Below, in pieces: positions 16,918-23,831 of a stretch of DNA of 55,286 nt (within the stretch, counting starts at the first letter, position 1; every line of letters starts with the position of its first letter). Position numbers and translations under genes: made by a program. The DNA is from CAITNM01 sp964446295. Lineage in GTDB: Bacteria > Pseudomonadota > Alphaproteobacteria > Paracaedibacterales > CAITNM01. The stretch is from the NCBI GenBank assembly GCA_964446295.1, contig CAYUNR010000001.1, positions 1-55,286 on the forward strand, given 5' to 3'. A model generated the notes under the pieces. The model ran no database searches and was not told where the DNA came from. It saw only the letters and a list, made by a program, of their open reading frames with translations.

Positions 16918-17553
16918 CTACCGCATGCTCTTAACGACCGCGGTCACTCCATGAACAATATGCTGAGTCGCAAGGGCGGCAACAATTACGCCGAACACTC
17001 GGGTCAATACATTCATGCCAATAACACCCAGGACTTTCATTAATTTTTCGCCCAAGCACAAAGTCATATAGGTAAGAAACAGCACAAAAACGGCAATCAC
17101 AACCACGCTTAATCCGGCAAATGTGTGCACATGTTCCGCTTCTCGCATAAGCACCACAATAGAAGTCATGGAACCAGGCCCGGCAATTAGGGGAATAGCC
17201 AAGGGAAAAACCGAAATATCATCACTATGAGTTGCTTCGCGTTCCTCGGCATTTGTGGGCGTGCGCGACCCGGTTGATTTTGCCATCACCATTTCAATAC
17301 CAGCTAAAAGCAATAAAAATCCACCAGCAATGCGAAAGGCGGGTTGAGAAATCCCCAGGGCATTTAGCAAACTATCCCCGGCAAGAGCAAAGAAAATCAG
17401 TAAAACTGCGGCAATAATACAGGTTTTTTTCGCAATCTGTTTACGCTGACTGTGCGTGTCAGACCTGGTTAAGGCAATGAATACCGGCACCACAACAAAG
17501 GGGTCAATAATAACAAATAACGTTACGAATGTTTGCCATAAAAACTTAGACAT
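16918..17553 (-). CDS. MarC/YhgN family membrane protein
   Basis: Integral inner-membrane protein with six predicted segments in 211 residues. Conserved motifs are FVIIDPFVVVPVFIALT near the start, GIEMVMA in the third segment, and PLAIPLIAGPGSMTSIVVLM in the middle, all typical of the MarC family. Its function in bacteria is unsettled; it was once linked to multiple antibiotic resistance but later evidence did not support that. The last 49 bases are duplicated at 15257-15305. It is divergent from the dipeptidase gene with 65 bp between them. Confidence 0.92.
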   Translation of the reverse strand: MSKFLWQTFVTLFVIIDPFVVVPVFIALTRSDTHSQRKQIAKKTCIIAAVLLIFFALAGDSLLNALGISQPAFRIAGGFLLLLAGIEMVMAKSTGSRTPTNAEEREATHSDDISVFPLAIPLIAGPGSMTSIVVLMREAEHVHTFAGLSVVVIAVFVLFLTYMTLCLGEKLMKVLGVIGMNVLTRVFGVIVAALATQHIVHGVTAVVKSMR

Positions 17554-17618
17554 TTTTAGCTAAACTCTTCCCCCACTTTCTGTTATTTTAAAGCAATAAT
17601 CCTAAACAAACCATTAAA

Positions 17619-18161
17619 ATGCCCTTGGTTGAAATTACACAAAGCTCACACCCGGTGATTTTGGAACTGCTTTACGCAACGGATGCAAACTTTACAGGCA
17701 AAGCTATATACAAAAATGCACGGTGTTTTTTGCAAGAAAAGGCAATGCCCTTGTTTGAAAAGGTGGTGCAATTAGCAGCAAACCAAGGCTATACAATAAA
17801 GATATTTGACACCTTTCGCCCCAAACAAGCCGCACAAGCCTTGTGGGATTTCTGCCCAAACCCCATATATGTAGCGGACCCACAAAAAGGTTCGAATCAC
17901 ACCCGCGGTGTTGCCATTGACTTAACCTTGGTTGATAAAACAACGGGTCTAGACCTTGATATGGGCACCCCTTTTGATGATTTCACGGATAATTCACACC
18001 ATAGTGCGATTTTACCCCCCGAAGTGGCTCGTAATCGCTACTTGCTATTGGGAATGATGATGAGCGCCGGATGGGATTTTTACAATAACGAATGGTGGCA
18101 TTATCAGCTATTTTCCCCACGTGATTATCCACTCATTGAACACGACCATGGAATAATGTAA
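17619..18161 (+). CDS. ddpX: D-alanyl-D-alanine dipeptidase (VanX/DdpX, M15D)
   Basis: Zinc dipeptidase that splits D-Ala-D-Ala. The M15D metal site is complete: His94 and Asp101 in SNHTRGVAIDL and His161 in the EWWH motif, with catalytic Glu158. Arg67 (TFRP) is the transition-state arginine. Length 180 is typical. No signal peptide is visible, so it should act in the cytoplasm like VanX and DdpX. Without van resistance genes nearby, a role in recycling D-Ala-D-Ala from peptidoglycan as a nutrient is more likely than glycopeptide resistance. The stop overlaps the next start (TAATG). Confidence 0.93.
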   Translation: MPLVEITQSSHPVILELLYATDANFTGKAIYKNARCFLQEKAMPLFEKVVQLAANQGYTIKIFDTFRPKQAAQALWDFCPNPIYVADPQKGSNHTRGVAIDLTLVDKTTGLDLDMGTPFDDFTDNSHHSAILPPEVARNRYLLLGMMMSAGWDFYNNEWWHYQLFSPRDYPLIEHDHGIM

Positions 18162-18421
18162 TGCTACCTAATTCAGAATGGATTCTTCTGGCACTACTTG
18201 CGGTTATTTTATTAAAACCGGAAGATGTCCCCAAAATCGCAAAATTCTTAGCAAAAGCCATGCGCCAGGCACAACACCTGTGGAATGAATTGGCGTTAAG
18301 TGAACTTGATAAGCACAACGCAACTGAACACTCTGGGGCTGAACATTCTGATGCTAATTCAAAAAAACACCCATTCAACCTATCCCCGCCAAAAGCGAAG
18401 TCTGGCCCTGTAAAAGATTAA
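18161..18421 (+). CDS. TatA/TatB-like membrane protein (86 aa)
   Basis: One N-terminal membrane helix (about residues 6-20) is followed by KPEDVPKIAKFLAKAMR, which matches the hinge and amphipathic helix of TatA/TatB (PxxLPxxARxLGKAxR). A charged, Ala/His-rich tail follows. The Tat twin-arginine system uses such proteins to form the transport pore, but no tatC is in this window. It is translationally coupled to the dipeptidase gene by a one-base overlap. It could be a true TatB with a short tail or an isolated paralogue. Confidence 0.6.
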   Translation: MLPNSEWILLALLAVILLKPEDVPKIAKFLAKAMRQAQHLWNELALSELDKHNATEHSGAEHSDANSKKHPFNLSPPKAKSGPVKD

Positions 18422-18544
18422 GCTTCCTGTTCCCACGGGTTTACGAAAGAATCACAATAAAAATTATCTATAAATTACTTTCTTTACAAAATATTAACAC
18501 AAATAAGTAAATATAAATACAAACAGTATAAATAGATATTTTCT

Positions 18545-19799
18545 ATGATCAGGTTTGTTGCATTTTTTATTTTAATGACACTTTGCATACGCGCCAATGC
18601 GGGAACGTTTGCCGATAATATGAATAGTGTGAATAAATCATTGGGCTCTGTTACTGGATCATCGACAGACAGCTCCACCGGCAGTCACAAGGAATCAGCT
18701 GCTAGTAAAAGTAATAGCTCTGATCAAGGAAGCTCTAGAGGGAAAGAAAGCTCTGGAAGTAGCGACTCATCTGAGGGCAGTGGTAGCAGTGGAGGTTCAT
18801 CCGGTGGTGGTGGATCTTCTGGTGGAGGTTCATCCGATGGAGACAACTCTGGTAGTGCTTCAAGCGGTGGCGGTGGTAGTAGTGGAGATTCATCCGGTGG
18901 GGGCAGCTCTGATAGCAGCTCAACCAGTGGTGGTAATAGTGGAGGTTCATCCAGTGGAGGCAGCTCTGATAGCAGCTCAACCGGTGGTGGCGGATCTTCT
19001 GGTGGTAGCACCTCAAGCGGTGGCGGTGGGGGATCTGCAAGTGATGGATCAGGATCTGCCGGCAGCAACGGTAGCAGTCCTGCGACTAGTGACAATTCTG
19101 GCAATTCCAGTGCAGATAGTGGTGGGTCTAGCGCCGGCGGTGCAGATGCAAGCGCAGACTCTGATAACAAAAAAGGTAAAGGCAAAAAAGCCAAAGGTAA
19201 AAAGGGCAANNNNNNNNNNNNNNNNNNNNNNNNNNNNNNNNNNNNNNNNNNNNNNNNNNNNNNNNNNNNNNNNNNNNNNNNNNNNNNNNNNNNNNNNNNN
19301 NNNNNNNNNAGACACTAAAACCAAAGACAGCAAGTCAAAAGACAAAAAAGGCAAAGACACTAAAACCAAAGACAGCAAGTCAAAAGACAAAAAAGGCAAA
19401 GACACTAAAGCCAAAGACAGCAAGTCAAAAGACAAAAAAGGCAAAGACAATAAAACCAAAGACAGCAAGTCAAAAGACAAAAAAGGCAAAGACAAAAAGG
19501 GTAAAGGCAAAAAAGGCAAAGACAAAAAGGGTAAAGGCAAAAAAGCCAAAGATAAAAAGGGTAAAGATAAAAAAGCCAAAGGCAAAAAGAAAGTCGATGG
19601 CAAGAAAAAAGCCGGTGGCAAAGCTAAAGGCGGTAAGAAAAAAGCTAAAGGTGGTAAAGCCAAAGGTGGTAAGAAAAAAGCTAAAGGTGGTAAAGCCAAA
19701 GGTGGTAAGAAAAAAGCTAAAGGTGGTAAAGCTAAAAAATCAGGAGGAGCCAAAAGAGGTAACGCTAGAAAAGCGCCCGCTCAAAAACGTAGAAGATAG
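18545..19799 (+). CDS. Secreted Ser/Gly-rich and Lys-rich repeat protein, crossing an assembly gap
   Basis: A signal peptide (MIRFVAFFILMTLCIRANAG) leads into about 170 residues made almost only of Ser, Gly, Asp and Thr. After residue 205 the protein turns strongly basic (Lys-Gly-Lys and Ala-Lys-Lys runs). The 100-N gap interrupts it; after the gap the frame that continues the lysine-rich pattern is another one, which is expected because the gap size is arbitrary. It ends in a KRRR tail at 19799. Tandem units of 45 and 36 bp code for 15- and 12-residue repeats. The basic tail resembles histone H1 and bacterial histone-like proteins in composition. DNA, RNA or anionic polymer binding is plausible but not shown. 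Confidence 0.75.
19210..19309. other. Assembly gap (100 N) inside a tandem repeat
   Basis: Exactly 100 N, a scaffolding placeholder. The flanks are both low-complexity lysine-codon repeats, so true repeat copies are likely missing and the real length is unknown. Confidence 0.95.
19311..19490 (+). repeat. Four 45-bp tandem coding repeats
   Basis: Units start at 19311, 19356, 19401 and 19446. Each codes for 15 residues with the pattern D-T-K-T-K-D-S-K-S-K-D-K-K-G-K. Copies differ by one or two bases. Confidence 0.95.
19620..19727 (+). repeat. Three 36-bp tandem coding repeats
   Basis: Units at 19620-19655, 19656-19691 and 19692-19727 code for 12 residues each (KAKGGKKKAKGG). They make the extreme basic C-terminal part of the protein. 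Confidence 0.95.
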
Positions 19800-19846
19800 A
19801 GCCCCCCAAGTCGTTTAACTCAGGGGCTCACAGTGTGGCTCAGTAT

Positions 19847-20944
19847 TTAAAGAACGCCACGCCTCTCTTGGTCACGTTCCATTGATTCAAACAAAGCCGA
19901 GAAGTTTCCCTCACCAAAGCCTTGATGGCCTTCGCGTTGAATAAGTTCAAAGAAAATTGGCCCAATAACTGTTTCGGTGAAAATTTGGAACAATATTTCC
20001 TTACGTTCTCCATCAACTTCACCATCTATCAAAATTCTATGTTTTGTTAATGTTTCATAGTCTAGATTTAAGGTCGGGAAGCGCTCGCGCACAACTTCGT
20101 AGTATGTTTCACTAATATCTAAAAACTTAATTCCGTGTTGTTTGATTGTGTTAACGCTTTCAACAATATTTTTCGTGGTCAAGGCTATGTGTTGAATGCC
20201 TTCACCTTTGTATTCGCGTAAATATTCAGCAATCTGCGATGAATCTTCAGTCGGTTCATTAATAGGAATGCGAATTTTTCCGCAAGGACTAGTCATCGCG
20301 CGACTTAGCAAACCAGTTTTTTGTCCTGTAATGTGGAAATAACGAATTTCACGGAAGTTAAATATTTTCTCATAGAAATTAGCCCATTTAGTCATTTGAC
20401 CTTGAAAAACGTTGTTCGTTAAGTGGTCAATAATTTCAAGTCCATTACCCTTAGGATTCACATCAACACCAGGTAAAAATTCAAAGTCGTAGTCATAAAT
20501 TGTTTTTGAATCATAACGATCAACGAAAAAAATCAAACTATCACCCACTCCATAAATTGCAGGAATGGTTACTTCACCATGATTAATCGCAGATTTATAT
20601 GGCCTTGCACCCAAAGAAATTGCTCTATTTAAAGCAAATTCAGAATCTTTCACGCGTATTGCCATTGCACAGGCAGAAGGACCATGGGCCGTAGCAAAGT
20701 CAGATGCAAAAGAATTTGGTTCTTTGTTCACAATAAAATTAATTTGACCCTGTCTGTACAAGAAAACATTCTTAGAACGATGCTTAGCAACTAGTGAAAA
20801 ACCCAAAGATTCAAAGGTTTCGCCCAAGCTTTCATCGTCATTAGGGCTTGCAAATTCTACAAATTCAAACCCATCGGTTTGCATTGGATTGTATTCAGAT
20901 ACATCATCGGTTTGAGTTGGCAAATCATGAACAGCAAAAGACAT
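19847..20944 (-). CDS. hppD: 4-hydroxyphenylpyruvate dioxygenase
   Basis: Fe(II) enzyme of tyrosine breakdown that turns 4-hydroxyphenylpyruvate into homogentisate. The two vicinal-oxygen-chelate halves are both present in 365 residues. Metal ligands are seen in IIDHLTNNV (His), QHIALTT (His) and FFELIQRE (Glu), and the C-terminal GFGEGNFSALFES helix that closes the active site is intact. AGGAG lies five bases before ATG 20944. No homogentisate dioxygenase gene is in the window. It may serve catabolism or make homogentisate-derived products such as pyomelanin. Confidence 0.96.
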   Translation of the reverse strand: MSFAVHDLPTQTDDVSEYNPMQTDGFEFVEFASPNDDESLGETFESLGFSLVAKHRSKNVFLYRQGQINFIVNKEPNSFASDFATAHGPSACAMAIRVKDSEFALNRAISLGARPYKSAINHGEVTIPAIYGVGDSLIFFVDRYDSKTIYDYDFEFLPGVDVNPKGNGLEIIDHLTNNVFQGQMTKWANFYEKIFNFREIRYFHITGQKTGLLSRAMTSPCGKIRIPINEPTEDSSQIAEYLREYKGEGIQHIALTTKNIVESVNTIKQHGIKFLDISETYYEVVRERFPTLNLDYETLTKHRILIDGEVDGERKEILFQIFTETVIGPIFFELIQREGHQGFGEGNFSALFESMERDQERRGVL

Positions 20945-21018
20945 AAATCTCCTAAGGTTATTTTATAAATTTATTTACAGTAAGCGAGAAATTCACCCAT
21001 GCCAAGTAAAGAATCTAA

Positions 21019-21519
21019 TTATTTTGCATTCTTAAAGCGTACATTTAATTCACGATGGTGCGCATGACATATGGCAACGGCCAAGGCATCAGCCGCATCG
21101 TCAACAACGCCTTTGGGCATAGTTGGCAATAGCAATGCCACCATTAAAGCAACCTGGTGTTTTTCGGCGTGCCCTGACCCTACCACTGATTTTTTCACCT
21201 TGTTTGCCGAATATTCAGCCACTTTTAATCCGAACGATGCAGGCGTAAATAAAACCACTCCCCTTGCCATACCAAGCTTCAAAGCAGATGCAGGGTTTTG
21301 ATTCACAAAAGTTTCTTCTACAGCAGCTTCATGGGGTTGAAATTGCTGCAATACATTTAATAATTCCTGGTGCAAAGTGTTCAGCCGATTTGCCAATTCT
21401 GCCTTTGCATCGGTCTTGATCACTCCATGGGCTACGTAACTTAGTGAATTTCCCTGCGCTTGCACAATGCCCCAACCGGTGCGTTGAAGCCCTGGATCAA
21501 TTCCCAATATTTTGACCAT
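21019..21519 (-). CDS. ruvC: Holliday junction endonuclease RuvC
   Basis: Resolves Holliday junctions during recombination, together with RuvAB. Acidic catalytic residues are in place: Asp8 in LGIDPGLQRTGWG, Glu68 in AAVEETFV, and Asp141 and Asp144 in DAADALAVAICH. Length 166 is normal. The gene stands alone here: ruvA and ruvB do not follow, although they commonly do in alphaproteobacteria. It is divergent from ndk. Confidence 0.96.
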   Translation of the reverse strand: MVKILGIDPGLQRTGWGIVQAQGNSLSYVAHGVIKTDAKAELANRLNTLHQELLNVLQQFQPHEAAVEETFVNQNPASALKLGMARGVVLFTPASFGLKVAEYSANKVKKSVVGSGHAEKHQVALMVALLLPTMPKGVVDDAADALAVAICHAHHRELNVRFKNAK

Positions 21520-21543
21520 TCATCACCAAAAAATTATATGAAC

Positions 21544-21572
21544 TTGTCAAGCATACCCGGATGCCATAGAAT
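21544..21572 (+). promoter_or_regulatory. Predicted promoter of ndk
   Basis: TTGTCA at 21544-21549 and TAGAAT at 21567-21572 with a 17-bp spacer, placing the start near 21579, some 24 bases before the ndk ATG. Confidence 0.55.
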
Positions 21573-21602
21573 AGTCACCCTAAGCACCTATTATAAAGTT
21601 TT

Positions 21603-22025
21603 ATGAAAACCGAAAAAACACTTTCTATTCTAAAGCCAGACGCTACACGTCGTAACATCACTGGAAAAATTAACGCTAAAATCGAAGCTGCTGGTTTGCG
21701 CATTATCGCTCAAAAACGCCTTCACCTTAGCTTACCTCAAGCACAAGCATTTTATGCTGTACATGCTGAGCGCGCATTTTTTGGTGAGCTTTGCCAATTT
21801 ATGATCAGCGGACCAGTTGTTGTTCAAGTTCTACAAGGTGAAGACGCAGTAGCTAAATACCGCGACATTATGGGCGCTACAAACCCAGCTAACGCAAAAG
21901 AAGGCACAATCCGCCAAGAGTTTGCAGAATCTATTGAAGCAAACTCAGTACATGGTTCTGACTCTGCAGAAAATGCAGCAAATGAAATTGCTTATTTCTT
22001 TAGTGATCTAGAAATCGTTGGTTAA
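21603..22025 (+). CDS. ndk: Nucleoside diphosphate kinase
   Basis: Transfers the terminal phosphate between nucleoside triphosphates and diphosphates. The active-site histidine is His117 in NSVHGSDS, the N-terminal LSILKPDATRRN and the ATNPANAKEGTIRQEFA loop are canonical, and length 140 is exact. No Shine-Dalgarno is visible before ATG 21603. Its final eight bases overlap the predicted TTG start of the next gene. Confidence 0.98.
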   Translation: MKTEKTLSILKPDATRRNITGKINAKIEAAGLRIIAQKRLHLSLPQAQAFYAVHAERAFFGELCQFMISGPVVVQVLQGEDAVAKYRDIMGATNPANAKEGTIRQEFAESIEANSVHGSDSAENAANEIAYFFSDLEIVG

Positions 22026-22563
22026 TTTACCCAACATTTTAACCGGCGTTCGCTTCTTTGGAACGCCGGGCCTTATCTACTTATACCTCTGTCAAAATTA
22101 TTTTTTAGCCTTCTGGGTTATGCTGTTTTTGGGTATTACCGATTGGTTAGATGGATTTTGTGCTCGTAAATTCAAACAAGAATCACTATTTGGTAAAGTA
22201 TTCGACCCTATTGCCGATAAAACACTGATGATTGGAATGTTTGCAACACTTGGCTACTTGAAAGCCCTACCTTTAGCATTTGTTTTGTTATGCCTTGGCA
22301 GAGACGTATTAATCGCCCTTGGCGGCTTTGCAATGATGCGGTCAGCCTACAGAAAAGATTTATCCCCAACCAAAGCCAGTAAAATTAATACTTTTTTGCA
22401 AATACTTTGCATTTTAGTGGTCACTTATCGCTTGCATGCCCCATCTATTAGTCCACACGTACTGTTTAGTGAAAGCGTTTTACTTGGACTTACCAGCCTA
22501 TTTACAATTGCATCTGGCATGCAATATGCAAAAACCTTTTGGAGATTTCTAAAAAATACGTAA
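22018..22563 (+). CDS. CDP-alcohol phosphatidyltransferase (PgsA-like)
   Basis: Membrane enzyme that joins a CDP-diacylglycerol to an alcohol. The full family motif D-x2-DG-x2-AR-x8-G-x3-D-x3-D is present in DWLDGFCARKF...DPIAD. About five hydrophobic segments are visible in 181 residues. The N-terminus NLPNILTGVRFFGTP fits the phosphatidylglycerophosphate synthase group; cardiolipin or other head-group synthases remain possible. The start is taken as TTG 22018, overlapping ndk by eight bases. Confidence 0.88.
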   Translation: MVNLPNILTGVRFFGTPGLIYLYLCQNYFLAFWVMLFLGITDWLDGFCARKFKQESLFGKVFDPIADKTLMIGMFATLGYLKALPLAFVLLCLGRDVLIALGGFAMMRSAYRKDLSPTKASKINTFLQILCILVVTYRLHAPSISPHVLFSESVLLGLTSLFTIASGMQYAKTFWRFLKNT

Positions 22564-22596
22564 GAATTCAAGTATCACCTGAAGTTGATTGTTCTT

Positions 22597-23562
22597 ATGT
22601 TTTTTGCACGACCACGCACTCCTACCCGCCTTGAAATATGGCCCACCTTTGTTGATGCTTTATCTACAGTACTAATGGCCATTGTTTTTGTGCTCATGAC
22701 ATTTCTTGTTGCCCAAGTTTTTTTAGTGGAAACAATTAACACAAAAGACACCGAAGTCGCCAGACTTCAAGCTCAGCTCAGACTATTTGAAGAAAGTCTT
22801 GCAAAGGCAAAAGACAGCCATGAAAAAGCATCCGCTAAAGTAACTTCCCTTGAAGAATTAATGGCCAATTTAAATGCGCAATTAGCAAAAATCACTCAAG
22901 ATTTAGACCTTGAAAAGAATGCCCATACCGATCAACGCACAGCTAATGAGCGCCTAAAGACTGATCTAGAAAAGCTAGAAGAACGATTGCGTCAACTGCA
23001 GGCCTTATTAAATCAAGCTCAAACCGAAGCAATTCAAAAAGATGCTGAAGTTAAAAAGCTACAGCTAGGCCTTCAAGCATTAGAAAAAGAACAAGAAAAA
23101 CATAAGGACTCAATTAGGGTTGGGCAGTTTCGTTCACAATTTTTTGCACAATTAAAAAGCATATTAGGTGACCGTAGTGATGTGCGCGTTGTCGATGACC
23201 GCTTTGTGTTCCAATCAGAGGTTTTGTTCACTATTGGTTCAGCAGAGCTTGGCGAAGAAGGCAAAAAACAACTTAATGAATTGATAAAGGCATTAAAAGA
23301 AATTGGCAGCAAAATCCCACCAGAAATTAACTGGATTCTTCGCGTAGATGGCCACACAGACAAGCACCCCATAAAAAGCACGCAGTTCCCTTCGAACTGG
23401 GAACTTTCCGCAGCCCGCGCCATTGCCGTTGTGCAATACATGATTAAAAAGGGCATTAATGGTAAACACTTAGTAGCCGCAGGCTTTGGAGAATTCCAAC
23501 CAATCAACACGGAAGAGGTTGACCGCAACCGCCGTATTGAATTTAAGTTAGATCAAAGGTAG
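22597..23562 (+). CDS. Envelope protein with coiled coil and OmpA/MotB peptidoglycan-binding domain
   Basis: One transmembrane segment (about residues 17-45, following IWPTFVDALSTVLMA) is followed by a coiled coil rich in Glu, Lys, Leu and Gln (residues about 50-180) and then an OmpA-like domain (VDGHTDKHP, NWELSAARAIAVVQYM, AAGFGEFQPI, DRNRRIEF). The N-terminal IWPTFVDAL segment is typical of an alphaproteobacterial MotB-like family usually paired with a MotA/TolQ-like partner. That partner is not here, and no flagellar genes are seen. ATG 22597 is preferred over a TTG four codons upstream. Confidence 0.87.
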   Translation: MFFARPRTPTRLEIWPTFVDALSTVLMAIVFVLMTFLVAQVFLVETINTKDTEVARLQAQLRLFEESLAKAKDSHEKASAKVTSLEELMANLNAQLAKITQDLDLEKNAHTDQRTANERLKTDLEKLEERLRQLQALLNQAQTEAIQKDAEVKKLQLGLQALEKEQEKHKDSIRVGQFRSQFFAQLKSILGDRSDVRVVDDRFVFQSEVLFTIGSAELGEEGKKQLNELIKALKEIGSKIPPEINWILRVDGHTDKHPIKSTQFPSNWELSAARAIAVVQYMIKKGINGKHLVAAGFGEFQPINTEEVDRNRRIEFKLDQR

Positions 23563-23591
23563 CGGATATTATCCAACGGATATTACCCACA

Positions 23592-23694
23592 GGTCCCTAC
23601 GATCAAGTCGTAGGGAAATTGTGATGGAGTCAATTCGAAGGAAAACAGCAGTAAGCATCTTCTTTAGTTTTACTATGGCTTGACCATAGGATCC
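23592..23694. repeat. MITE-like palindromic repeat element, copy A1
   Basis: Two hairpins sit at the ends: TCCCTACGA/TCGTAGGGA around loop TCAAG (23594-23616) and CTATGG/CCATAG around loop CTTGA (23673-23689). The right end, read on the other strand, aligns with the left end over about 31 bases, so the element has imperfect terminal inverted repeats. A second copy lies at 55130-55213. The middle of about 45 bp is not shared well. No coding capacity. Confidence 0.75.
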
Positions 23695-23776
23695 ATATTT
23701 ATAACTTCCTTGTCATCTCTGACTCGACCACAGATCCATTGACACTAATCATTACAGACACCCGCTTCTTTTTAAC

Positions 23777-23804
23777 TTGATTCTAAAGTTTTCTTGTGTA
23801 CAAT
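23777..23804 (+). promoter_or_regulatory. Predicted promoter of the 23832 repeat-protein gene
   Basis: TTGATT at 23777-23782 and TACAAT at 23799-23804 with a 16-bp spacer. The start would be near 23811, leaving a 21-base leader before GTG 23832. Confidence 0.45.
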
Positions 23805-23831
23805 AAGTAACTTCTTCAAATTAAAAATACC

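Noticed and set aside
19311..19727. CRISPR-like regular repeats
   Set aside because: The units are contiguous, in frame and coding, with no spacers; no cas genes are in the window.
18724..19753. Long minus-strand frames rich in Pro and Leu opposite the Ser/Gly/Lys repeat gene
   Set aside because: They are low-complexity shadows of the repeats; they lack a signal peptide or starts with ribosome-binding sites, and cross the N gap.
23592..23694. Simple terminator explanation for the palindromes
   Set aside because: The paired ends, shared internal layout and second copy at 55130 fit a repeat element better, although terminator activity is still possible.
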